64,000 bases of DNA, taken from contig NZ_CP035283.1 in NCBI RefSeq assembly GCF_004103755.1, positions 744,001 through 808,000 of the forward strand, in the 5' to 3' direction. Positions within the stretch are counted from its first letter, which is position 1, and each line of letters opens with the position of its first letter. A program made the position numbers and the translations under genes. Of this stretch, positions 43,102 to 50,651 are shown one piece after another. A model generated the notes under the pieces. It was not told the origin of the DNA. It saw only the letters and a list, made by a program, of their open reading frames with translations, and did no database searches. The stretch comes from Caproiciproducens sp. NJN-50. GTDB lineage: Bacteria > Bacillota > Clostridia > Oscillospirales > Acutalibacteraceae.

Positions 43102-44241
43102 TTACTTCATGGCTTCCCTGGCGATCACCAGCTTCTGGATCTCGGAGGTTCCCTCATACAGGGGGATGATGCGCGCGTCCCGGTACATGCGCTCAATGGG
43201 ATAATCCTTCATATAGCCGTAGCCGCCGTGAATCTGGAGGGCTTTGTTGGTAACCCAGACGGCATTTTCCGAGGCGAAGTATTTCGCCATGGAGGCCAGC
43301 TTGCTGACCGGCAGCCCGCGGTCGTACAGGTCGGCCGCCTCCATGATCAGGGCCCTGGCCGCCTCGGTGCGGGTAGCCATGTCCGCGATATACCACTGCA
43401 GGCCCTGGAGCGCGGCGATGGGTCTGCCGAACTGGACCCGCTGCTTCATATAGGAAGCGGAGGCCGCGATGGCCTCGTCGCAGATTCCCAGCGCCTGAGC
43501 CGCCATGCCGATGCGTCCGCCGTCCAGCCCGATCATAGCGATCTTGAAGCCCTCGCCTTCCGCGCCCAGCCGGTTTGCCTTGGGAACGCGGCAGTCCTCG
43601 AAGATCAGCTCGGAAACCGACGCGGCCCGGATGCCCATTTTATCCTCCGTCTTTCCCAGGGAAAAGCCCGGGGTCCCCCGGTCCACCAGGATGGCGGACA
43701 TGCCCTTTACGCCCTTGCCCGGATCCGTCAGCGCGACGAGCACGACGAAATCGCCCTCCTCGGGCCCCATGTTGCTGATGAAGCATTTGGTGCCGTTGAT
43801 GACGTAGTCGTCCCCGTCGGAAACCGCCTTGGTCTTGGCGGAGGCGGCGTCGGAGCCGGCGCCCGGTTCCGTAAGGGCAAAGGCCCCGATCTTGCCGGAG
43901 GCCGCGGCGGTCAGATATTTTTTCTTCTGGGCTTCGTTTCCGAATTTCCGCAGGATGTCGGAAACCATCGTATGCACGGCCAGAACCTCGGCGGTGCTGG
44001 CGCATTTCCGGGCCAGCTCGGAGACGACGAGCACCTTGCAGACCGCGTCCATATCCGCGCCGCCGTAGGCCTCCGGGACATTGATTCCCATAAAGCCGCT
44101 GTCCGCCATCTCCGCAATGATCTCTTTGGGAAAACGGCCGGTCCGATCCAGCTCGGCCGCGATGGGAGCCAGCTTGGCCCCGGCGAAGTCCCGGGCCATC
44201 TGCTGAATCATCTGCTGTTCGTCGGTGAATTGAAAGTTCAT
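43102..44241 (-). CDS. Acyl-CoA dehydrogenase (CaiA-like position)
   Basis: The 379-residue enzyme has MNFQFTDEQQMIQQMARDFA, ALTEPGAGSDAASAKTKA, INGTKCFISNMGPEEG, RVQFGRPIAALQ and IIPLYEGTSEIQKL with catalytic Glu. All expected residues are present. It is the last enzyme gene of the sigma-54 operon, after the CoA transferase. In cai operons the corresponding flavoprotein reduces an enoyl-CoA, so an enoyl-CoA reductase role is likely. RBS AGGAAGGGCGGG precedes ATG 44241. No ETF genes are nearby; electrons must come from a shared ETF. Confidence 0.93.
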   Translation of the reverse strand: MNFQFTDEQQMIQQMARDFAGAKLAPIAAELDRTGRFPKEIIAEMADSGFMGINVPEAYGGADMDAVCKVLVVSELARKCASTAEVLAVHTMVSDILRKFGNEAQKKKYLTAAASGKIGAFALTEPGAGSDAASAKTKAVSDGDDYVINGTKCFISNMGPEEGDFVVLVALTDPGKGVKGMSAILVDRGTPGFSLGKTEDKMGIRAASVSELIFEDCRVPKANRLGAEGEGFKIAMIGLDGGRIGMAAQALGICDEAIAASASYMKQRVQFGRPIAALQGLQWYIADMATRTEAARALIMEAADLYDRGLPVSKLASMAKYFASENAVWVTNKALQIHGGYGYMKDYPIERMYRDARIIPLYEGTSEIQKLVIAREAMK

Positions 44242-44275
44242 GATTTCCCGCCCTTCCTCTTTTTCATTGAATAAT

Positions 44276-45511
44276 TTAATACCGGTCCACCGTGATGACG
44301 TTCTCCTTCAACAGTCCGGCGACCTCGGAGTCGGAATAGCCGCACTCTTTCAGGATTTCCACGGAGTGTTCGCCGACCAGGGGCGCATGGCACCTCACGG
44401 TGGGTTCAATATCGTCCGCGGAAGCCGGTTCCTCGGCGGCAAAGCGGACAGGGGTCATCGCCTGCTTGGTCACGCTCCCGTCCAGGTTGGCCACCGGGAC
44501 GATGTATTTGTTTTCCAGCGCCTGCGGGTCGTCCAGGACATCCTTCACATGCTGGATCCGCTCGTGGGCGATATCGGCGGAGGTGAGCAGCTTGACCATC
44601 TCGTCCTGGGTATGCTTGATGAATTCGCCGCCGATCACCTCGATGAGCGCGGGGCCGTTCTGTTTGCCGGCCGCCGCAGTGCAGAATCTGGGGTCGTCCA
44701 CCAGGTCGTCTCTTCCCAAAACCTTCATCAGCGTATTGTAATATCTGTCATGCTCCAGAATGCTCAGGAAGATCCACTGGCCGTCCGAACACTGGTAGGA
44801 GTTGATGACGGGGGACACGGCGTTTTTCCTCGTTTTGGGATACTCGTCGCCGTACTGGGTGGACACCACCTCGGCGCTGGTGTTCCAGATCGCCTGAGCG
44901 AACAGGGAAACCATGACCTTGCAGCCCTTGCCGGTTTTGGCCTTCTGATACAGCGCGGCGCAGATGCCGCCGCTGAGGGAGCAGCTGGTGGCGGCGTCGC
45001 CGAAGCCGATGGGGGGATTGATCGTAGTGCCGCGCTCGGCCACGTCGATCATGCAGCCCGACCTCGCCCAGAACGCGACGGTATCAAAGCCGGCGTTGTC
45101 CCGGGCGGGGCCGAAATCGCCGAAGCCGTTGATCTGCGCCCAGATGATGTGGGGATGCTTCCGATGGAGGGTCTCGTAATCCAGCCCCATTTTCCTCAGG
45201 GCGCCCGTCCGGTAGCTGGACAGAAAAATGTCGGACTTTTCCAGCAGCCGGTCCAGAATTTTGAGGCCCTTTTCGCTTTTCAGATTCAGCGAAAGGTCCC
45301 GTTTGTTTGCGTTGTAAGCGGTGTACCAGGGGTTGCACCCCCGTTCGATGGGCGCCGACATGGTGCCGCCGGTGCCCCGGCCCGGATCGCCGAAGCTGGG
45401 CTCCACTTTAACGACATCCGCGCCCCAGTCGGCCAGGATCTTCGCCGTGCCGGGGCCGGCGACAAAATAGGTCAGGTCCAGGACCTTAACGCCTTCCAGC
45501 GGTAAAAACAT
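44276..45511 (-). CDS. CaiB/BaiF-type CoA transferase
   Basis: The product is 411 residues. MFLPLEGVKVLDLTYFVAGP, DWGADVVKVEPSFGDPGRG, ANKRDLSLNLKSEKGLK and GFGDAATSCSLSGGICAAL are family III CoA transferase motifs. It is a paralogue of the gene at 14345. The start at 45511 has AAGGAA 6 bp upstream; an in-frame codon at 45535 is weaker. It would load the imported acid with CoA taken from a product acyl-CoA, making the route ATP-neutral, as in carnitine reduction. Confidence 0.92.
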   Translation of the reverse strand: MFLPLEGVKVLDLTYFVAGPGTAKILADWGADVVKVEPSFGDPGRGTGGTMSAPIERGCNPWYTAYNANKRDLSLNLKSEKGLKILDRLLEKSDIFLSSYRTGALRKMGLDYETLHRKHPHIIWAQINGFGDFGPARDNAGFDTVAFWARSGCMIDVAERGTTINPPIGFGDAATSCSLSGGICAALYQKAKTGKGCKVMVSLFAQAIWNTSAEVVSTQYGDEYPKTRKNAVSPVINSYQCSDGQWIFLSILEHDRYYNTLMKVLGRDDLVDDPRFCTAAAGKQNGPALIEVIGGEFIKHTQDEMVKLLTSADIAHERIQHVKDVLDDPQALENKYIVPVANLDGSVTKQAMTPVRFAAEEPASADDIEPTVRCHAPLVGEHSVEILKECGYSDSEVAGLLKENVITVDRY

Positions 45512-45613
45512 AACGATTCCTTCTTTCATTTTCATCGGTTGGCCGCCGCCTGCGGCCCGTTGCTGCGCGGCGGCGGCAATTCGTGGATCGGCATCTCTTC
45601 GGTTACGGCCCGC

Positions 45614-46930
45614 CTACGGCAGATTGGGGAACAGCGTGAACAGTACGACCCCCACCAGAGAGCCCAGCAAGGGGATCACCACGGTCAGCCAGAAAGTCAG
45701 CGGATAGGAGTCGCGGTGCGTCTCGTGGCACAGGCCGTTGGTGACGGTGACGATATAGCCGTTGTGGGGCAGGGAATCCAGGGCGGAAGAGGCCAGCGCC
45801 ATGATGCGGTGCACCGTGGCGGCCGAGATGCCCTGCGCCACATAGACCGGGCCCAGAATCGGCACCGCGATGCCCAGGCCGCCGGAAGCGCTGCCGCAGA
45901 TGCCGGCAATGACCGTGGTCCCGACGACCAGGCCCAGAAGCTTCGGGCCAGGGATGTTCACCATCGCGTTGGTGATAATGGAGAACACGGGGCTGTTGGT
46001 GGCGACGCCGCCGAAGCCGTTGACGGCGCAGGTGTTCGTAATGGCGAAAAGGGCCATCGCGGCGCCGTCCGCAAAATGTTTGGGCAACTCCTTGGCATTG
46101 ATGAACTTCCACATCAGAAGAACGGCCGAGACGGCACCGCCCAGGACGCCGGTCTCGACTTTGGCGATATTGACGCCGTTGATCTTGAAATTGACCAGGA
46201 AAATGGTGATGACAAGCGGGATCAGGGCCACAACAGGATTCGGCAGGTTCTCGTTGGGGTCCTCATTGATTTCGTCGCCTTCTTTAGCGAGGAAGTGCTC
46301 CCCGCGGGTTTTTGCCTTCTGCAGCCAGATGCGCAGCAGGGCGATACCCGCCACCAGCATGAATCCGCAGGAGATGAAACCGTTGACGGCGCCCGCCATA
46401 AACGAGGTGCCCAGAATGGTGGACGGCACCGCGTTATGGATCTGCACGGCGCCCGGCGCGATCATCGCAAAGGTGGAACATCCGAAGCACAGCGCGCCGG
46501 GGATATAGTTGCGGGGCAGGTCCGCGGCGTGAAAAACCTGCAGCGCGATGGGGAACACGCAGAAGGAGCACACGAAAGCGGACACGCCGCCGTAGCACAG
46601 CACGCCGCAGGCCAGAGGCACGGACACAAACGCCCACTCGGTGCCCATGATCTTGATGATGAACTTTGCGATGGACTTCGCGCCGCCGGTGATCTCCATG
46701 GCCTTGGCCATCAGAGTCCCCGTCAGGAAAATCAGGTAATAGTTTTTAAAAAACGTGGTGAAGCCGGTCATGAAATAATCCTTGTACGCATCGTACACAT
46801 TCATCCGGCTGGTCAGGGCCACCACAAGCGTGCAGCAGAAAACCGTCAGATAGATGTTGAACCCTTTCATGATCATATACATGAGCAGCGCAAACGCGAG
46901 GATGATGCCAATAATGCCGAAAGCGGTCAT
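45614..46930 (-). CDS. GntP-family hydroxy-acid permease
   Basis: This hydrophobic protein of 438 residues has about 12 segments. GFSCGSTFAM-like CFGCSTFAMIAPGAVQIHN, GICGSASGGLGIAVPILGP and ALASSALDSLPHNGYIVTV are GntP-family marks. The latter two are typical of the branch next to CoA-linked genes (3-hydroxybutyrate or similar acids). A cytoplasmic loop around residues 215-235 is acidic. AGGAGG precedes ATG 46930. It is placed between the crotonase and CoA transferase genes, so its cargo is probably the acid that these enzymes process, likely a beta-hydroxy acid. Confidence 0.9.
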   Translation of the reverse strand: MTAFGIIGIILAFALLMYMIMKGFNIYLTVFCCTLVVALTSRMNVYDAYKDYFMTGFTTFFKNYYLIFLTGTLMAKAMEITGGAKSIAKFIIKIMGTEWAFVSVPLACGVLCYGGVSAFVCSFCVFPIALQVFHAADLPRNYIPGALCFGCSTFAMIAPGAVQIHNAVPSTILGTSFMAGAVNGFISCGFMLVAGIALLRIWLQKAKTRGEHFLAKEGDEINEDPNENLPNPVVALIPLVITIFLVNFKINGVNIAKVETGVLGGAVSAVLLMWKFINAKELPKHFADGAAMALFAITNTCAVNGFGGVATNSPVFSIITNAMVNIPGPKLLGLVVGTTVIAGICGSASGGLGIAVPILGPVYVAQGISAATVHRIMALASSALDSLPHNGYIVTVTNGLCHETHRDSYPLTFWLTVVIPLLGSLVGVVLFTLFPNLP

Positions 46931-47052
46931 TGATACTCCTCCTCATTTGATCCTTTTCATCCTTTTCAGGCAGACGGGGAATGGAAATCGGAGAATTCGT
47001 GAATTCTGCCCTGCGCTCAAAAAAGCGGGGACGCGAAAAACCTGAATGGATC

Positions 47053-47859
47053 TTATTTATTTTTAAACACCGGCGGGCGCTTTTCCAGAAAGGCGTCCAT
47101 GCCCTCCTGCTTATCTTCGCTTCCGAAGGTGATGGCGCAGACGTCCTTTTCCAGCTCCAGCCCGGTTTTCAGGTCCACTTCCATCCCGCGGTTGATGGCC
47201 ACTTTCGCATAGCGGACGGCGATGGGGGCCATCGCCAGAATCTGTTTCATCACGGCTTTGGCTTCCTCCAGCAGGGCATCTCTGGGGACCACCTTGTTGA
47301 CCAGACCAAGGGCGCAGGCCTCCTGGGCCTTTACCTGCCTTCCCGTGTAAATAAGCTCTTTGGCCCGGCCTGTGCCGATGATTCTGGGCAGGCGCTGGGT
47401 GCCGCCAAAGCAGGGGATCACCCCAAGTTTTACCTCGGGCTGGCCGAAAACGGCGTTTTCCGAGGCAATGCGGAAGTCGCAGCTCATGGCCAGCTCGTTG
47501 CCCCCGCCGAGCGCAAAGCCGTTCACCGCGGCGATGACCGGCTTTTCAAGCGCCTCGATGTGATTGAAAACGCCCTGGGCATAGGCGGAGTAATTTCTGC
47601 CCTCTTCCGATTTGTAGTAATGCATCTGCACAATGTCCGCTCCGGCGGCAAACGCTTTTCCCGCGCCTGTCAGAATCACTCCGAAAATGTCGTTTTCCCG
47701 TCCGAGGCAGCCGAACAGCGCGTCCAGTTCCCCCAGAGTCCGGTTGTTCAGCGCGTTGAGCGCCTGGGGCCGGTTCATGGTGACCAGCGCAATTCCGTCT
47801 TCCGCTTCGACGGTTATATTTTCGAATCCGGCTTTTAATTTTTCTAAGGTTTCGCCCAT
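47053..47859 (-). CDS. Enoyl-CoA hydratase/crotonase family protein
   Basis: The 268-residue crotonase fold contains LTGAGKAFAAGADIVQM (oxyanion hole), NGFALGGGNELAMSCD (second oxyanion Gly and first catalytic Glu) and FGQPEVKLGVIPCFGGTQRL (second Glu). Both catalytic Glu are present, so hydration or dehydration of an enoyl-CoA is expected. AAGGAGG lies before ATG 47859. It is first in the sigma-54 operon. In the cai comparison it takes the place of carnitinyl-CoA dehydratase CaiD. The ring or chain it acts on is unknown. Confidence 0.93.
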   Translation of the reverse strand: MGETLEKLKAGFENITVEAEDGIALVTMNRPQALNALNNRTLGELDALFGCLGRENDIFGVILTGAGKAFAAGADIVQMHYYKSEEGRNYSAYAQGVFNHIEALEKPVIAAVNGFALGGGNELAMSCDFRIASENAVFGQPEVKLGVIPCFGGTQRLPRIIGTGRAKELIYTGRQVKAQEACALGLVNKVVPRDALLEEAKAVMKQILAMAPIAVRYAKVAINRGMEVDLKTGLELEKDVCAITFGSEDKQEGMDAFLEKRPPVFKNK

Positions 47860-47954
47860 GTTGATTCCTCCTTACGATCTGTACCACCGTGTGATGGTTT
47901 TTTACGGCAGTGACCCGCCGGCCGGTCAAGTCACTTACTTTCTGTTTACCCATG

Positions 47955-47971
47955 AGCAATCACGATACCAA
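47955..47971 (-). promoter_or_regulatory. Sigma-54 (-24/-12) promoter
   Basis: On the minus strand TTGGTATCGTGATTGCT matches the sigma-54 element: GG and GC separated by exactly 10 bases, TTGG at -24 and TTGCT at -12. The start site would be near 47943, 84 bases before the crotonase ATG. A sigma-54 activator gene is part of the same cluster. Confidence 0.8.
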
Positions 47972-48022
47972 TTTTGTACGCGCGGACATTTTTGTGCATA
48001 CCTGTCAATGCCAGGCATGGAT

Positions 48023-48043
48023 TTTTATCCGTAATGGATAAAA
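48023..48043. promoter_or_regulatory. Candidate upstream activator site
   Basis: TTTTATCC-gtaat-GGATAAAA is a perfect 8-bp-arm palindrome centred about 65 bp upstream of the -24 element. Its position suits an enhancer for the PAS-type activator. Confidence 0.6.
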
Positions 48044-48088
48044 TTCCTTTCAGAATCCCATCGCCCTTTTCATCCCCACCACGTTTTT

Positions 48089-48196
48089 GTCTCCATTTTT
48101 ATATATCTGCCTCCATTTGGAGACAATCGGCTTTTCGGAGGCTTCGCAGCGAGGAAAATGCGTATTTCTGATTTCCGCTTGTCTCCATTCGGAGAC
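48089..48196. repeat. Three GTCTCCATT repeats, two of them palindromic
   Basis: GTCTCCATT starts at 48089 (half site), GCCTCCATTTGGAGAC at 48109-48124 (one mismatch in the arms), and GTCTCCATTCGGAGAC at 48181-48196 (perfect 6-bp arms). The first two are 20 bp apart, near two helical turns. They may be further binding sites for the cai-like operon or for the DUF1062 side. Confidence 0.5.
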
Positions 48197-48253
48197 TCGA
48201 CAGGAGCAGTTCTTTCGGCAGCTCAGATTGAGCATGACTCACAGCGCCGAGCG

Positions 48254-48292
48254 CAGAAAGACGCGGGATGTGGATTACACCCCGCGTCTTTC
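48254..48292 (-). terminator. Hairpin at the end of the DUF1062 gene
   Basis: AGAAAGACGCGGG (48254-48266) and CCCGCGTCTTTCT (48280-48292) form a perfect 13-bp stem right after the stop codon. The T-rich arm itself is the only T-run, so termination strength is uncertain. Confidence 0.6.
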
Positions 48293-48298
48293 TAATGC

Positions 48299-48850
48299 CT
48301 ATCGGATTTCAATGATGATTGTACCGGCGAGCTTGCATTTTTTCAGGTTTTGCCTCGACGTGCAAACGATTCTTCCTCTTTCACATAACCGGTCAAATCG
48401 GCTGCGGGAAATGCCGAGCTTATTTCGGACGGCTGTTGCCGTCTTGTATTCGGAGGGCCATTCGGCAGTCAGCTCGATGCAGACTGGTTCTGTGAAATCA
48501 ACAGTATCGCCCAGAATTTCAATTTCCGGGATTCCCGGTTCAGCGCCATTCCTTTTGAGCAGCGCCGCATCCGTCGCATAGCGCATTGCCAGTTCCCCGT
48601 CATTTGCGTGAAATCCTTGAAGCAAATCCGGCGGCAGCGAGCGCGGATTAACGCGGGACATAATTGTACAATTCCATGTCGTATCGCAGTTCCAACACTT
48701 GAAAATCAGCCAGACGTCCAGAGCTTTCTGTTGAGCGTTCACCCGAAAAAGACCGCTGGAGGCAAAGGCGGTCTTGGCGCCGCAATGCTTGCAGTACCTA
48801 ACCGCTGTCGGCGCACTGAGATAATGCGCCGTCCATGTTGCTTTTTTCAA
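48299..48850 (-). CDS. DUF1062 domain protein
   Basis: The 183-residue protein has two CxxC pairs (RYCKHCGAKTAF and FKCWNCDTTWN) that suggest a zinc ribbon. A C-terminal helix-turn-helix-like part (AVRNKLGISRSRFDRLCERG followed by RIVC) ends it. This combination is that of DUF1062 proteins. A nucleic-acid-binding role is possible but not established. The start is read as TTG 48850 with GGAAGG 10 bp upstream. It stands alone between terminators. Confidence 0.75.
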   Translation of the reverse strand: MKKATWTAHYLSAPTAVRYCKHCGAKTAFASSGLFRVNAQQKALDVWLIFKCWNCDTTWNCTIMSRVNPRSLPPDLLQGFHANDGELAMRYATDAALLKRNGAEPGIPEIEILGDTVDFTEPVCIELTAEWPSEYKTATAVRNKLGISRSRFDRLCERGRIVCTSRQNLKKCKLAGTIIIEIR

Positions 48851-48952
48851 ATATGATTTTCCTTCCTGTAATGAGCGTTTTAATCAGGAAGGAACAAAAA
48901 GGCGGACTGTAAACATGAAGATTTCTCATAAGTTTTCCCCCTGCACACAGAA

Positions 48953-48990
48953 AAAGCCGCGTCAAGGCATAGATACCCTGGCGCGGCTTT
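48953..48990. terminator. Bidirectional terminator
   Basis: AAAGCCGCG pairs with CGCGGCTTT, with inner pairing AAGG/CCCTGG nearby. In the 456-bp gap 48851-49306 it is the only feature I can support; a 64-codon frame there has no RBS. Confidence 0.55.
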
Positions 48991-49306
48991 CCGGTTTTTC
49001 AAAATTACAGCCATAACGGCGTTGAATCCAAACCAAAAATCCGGCGATATCCATTAACCCTTAAAATCGCCTGACACAAAACAGGCCGCGCAACACGCAG
49101 CAAGTTTTACAAAGCGAATTTCTTTGATTAACGGATTGTAGACATTGGCAGTCTCCCATCGGTTTGGATTCTGAATACCAGTATATATCCGGAAAGATTT
49201 ATCGTCAACCGTTTTTGAGACGATTTCATGGCTTGTGTGAACGTACATTTGTCTAGAGTTAAGCTTTATCGCCCCCCGGTGCGGCTTGCAGCCTTTTCAC
49301 CGCGGA

Positions 49307-50134
49307 TTATTTAATGATTCGTGCAATATGGGCTGTCAAATAGAGCATTTCTTCGCTGCTTAACTCAAATTTGTACTTTTCTGATACGAACTGTTTGATC
49401 TTTTCAACACACTGGTATGCGCTTTTATGCTTGTGTTTTATAACCTCCAGCAAGTCCGTGCTGTCGTCATCGTAGTGGGTATTATTTAAAAGCCGTTGTG
49501 CGAAAAACTTGAGATGCGTAATAAACCGGTAATAGTTCAGAGAGTTCTCATCAAATTCAATCATAAAATACTGTCGGACAATCTCGCTGATCTCCTGCAT
49601 GATGCGCGTAATGTCATACATGTTGGAGATATCTCCGTTTAATTCAGCGTTGACGAAATGTAAGGCGATAAATGCGGCTTCATCATCTAGAAAATGGAGC
49701 CCGGTTTCTTCCCCTATCATCTGGTTTGCTTTGAGGCCGACTTCGTACTCGTCTTTGTAGAACCGCTTAACATCCCAGAATAAAGGATTTTTAATCGCGC
49801 AGTTGTCTTGATAGCGCTGAATGGCCCCTGAAATATGGTCGGGAAGTGTGACGTAGATGCTGTCGTTGAGTTTTTTCCCCAGCTTGATTTTCGCATAGTT
49901 GATAATGCGTTCGGATAAAAGGATATGCTCCATCGGGATGCTTTCCAGAAGCTCCTGAAAGCGCGAGAAAGCTCCTTTATCCGACAGGGTAAACGTCTTG
50001 TCGATTTTAGAAGCGTCCAACTCATCGCCGATTCGGCGCTGAAAAGCAAGCCCTCGTCCCATGACGATGGTTTCCTTTCCCCTTTCGTTTGTAGTAATCG
50101 CCACATTGTTATTCAGGATTTTTGTAATTTTCAC
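49307..50134 (-). CDS. licT: BglG/LicT-family transcription antiterminator
   Basis: This antiterminator is 275 residues long. The first 55 residues (VKITKILNNNVAITTNERGK, RGLAFQRRIGDELD) are the CAT RNA-binding domain. Two PRD domains follow (about 65-170 and 175-275) with the expected His residues (PMEHILLSERII, FIALHFVNAEL, YLTAHIARIIK). The start is GTG 50134 with GAGGTGAT upstream; the frame continues to 50209 but through the leader. In LicT, PTS phosphorylation of the PRDs sets dimer state and RNA binding. Target RNA elements occur in its own leader and before the GH1 gene, so it controls itself and the beta-glucoside operon. Confidence 0.95.
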   Translation of the reverse strand: MKITKILNNNVAITTNERGKETIVMGRGLAFQRRIGDELDASKIDKTFTLSDKGAFSRFQELLESIPMEHILLSERIINYAKIKLGKKLNDSIYVTLPDHISGAIQRYQDNCAIKNPLFWDVKRFYKDEYEVGLKANQMIGEETGLHFLDDEAAFIALHFVNAELNGDISNMYDITRIMQEISEIVRQYFMIEFDENSLNYYRFITHLKFFAQRLLNNTHYDDDSTDLLEVIKHKHKSAYQCVEKIKQFVSEKYKFELSSEEMLYLTAHIARIIK

Positions 50135-50159
50135 GGCAATCACCTCATCAAAACAAAAA

Positions 50160-50214
50160 GGCAAAACCACAGCCTCAAACGGCTTGGTTTTGCCTGCATG
50201 ACCAGTCACAATCC
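50160..50214 (-). promoter_or_regulatory. RAT antiterminator element and terminator in the licT leader
   Basis: On the minus strand the 29-base RAT element (50186-50214) begins GGATTGTGACTGG and ends GGCAAAACC. It overlaps the terminator GGCAAAACC...GGTTTTGCC (50160-50194), followed by TTTTTGTTTT. Binding of LicT to RAT would block the terminator, giving autoregulation. Confidence 0.9.
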
Positions 50215-50498
50215 ATTGATTTAGTTTTATTTAGTAAATGATAGCAAAAAATTCACGTGGAGTCTATAGCCAAACCTTACGATAACGAAACTAAAATATT
50301 GTATAATTTACTTAATTCCACGCTGGACATCCTCCCGGCTGTAAAAAATCGCAAAAGCAATATTCACAAAAAGCTGGCATGACGCGGGCTGCCATTATAA
50401 TTTCATCAACAGCAGCCTGGTCCTTCGCAAAGGCCCGTCTTTCTGCAAATATAGGTATTGTACGAAAAAATCGTTTCATATTTGTAAATCTTGGCGTG

Positions 50499-50527
50499 TT
50501 GACAATAAAACCGGATAGAGATAAAAT
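50499..50527 (+). promoter_or_regulatory. Promoter of the beta-glucoside operon
   Basis: TTGACA (50499-50504), 17 bp, TAAAAT (50522-50527). Transcription would start near 50534, just before the RAT element. The rest of the gap from 50215 to 50498 is AT-rich, must hold the licT promoter, and shows no other clear feature. Confidence 0.8.
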
Positions 50528-50550
50528 AAGAGCCAATCTAATACGCGTAT

Positions 50551-50615
50551 GGATTGTGACTGGAAACAGGCAAAACCACGAAGTACTGGTAAGTATTGTG
50601 TGGTTTTGCCTTATT
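50551..50615 (+). promoter_or_regulatory. RAT antiterminator element and terminator before the GH1 gene
   Basis: The 27-base RAT element (50551-50577) begins GGATTGTGACTGG and ends GGCAAAACC. The terminator arms are GGCAAAACCAC (50569-50579) and GTGGTTTTGCC (50600-50610), then TTATTTTTA. It shares most bases with the element in the licT leader. Confidence 0.9.
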
Positions 50616-50651
50616 TTTATGCTTTTTTGAAATGGAAGGAGGAATTCTGAA

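Noticed and set aside
44240..45505. 421-codon frame on the plus strand opposite the second CoA transferase
   Set aside because: The opposite strand encodes a complete CaiB-type protein; the plus frame is a GC-driven shadow without RBS or motif.
45539..46933. 464-codon frame on the plus strand opposite the GntP permease
   Set aside because: It is rich in His, Gln and Asp as is usual for antisense of hydrophobic genes, and the minus strand encodes a full GntP permease.
49054..49248. 64-codon frame on the minus strand in the gap before licT
   Set aside because: No RBS, no recognised family and an odd AACCAACF end. It could be a decayed fragment, but I cannot support a gene.
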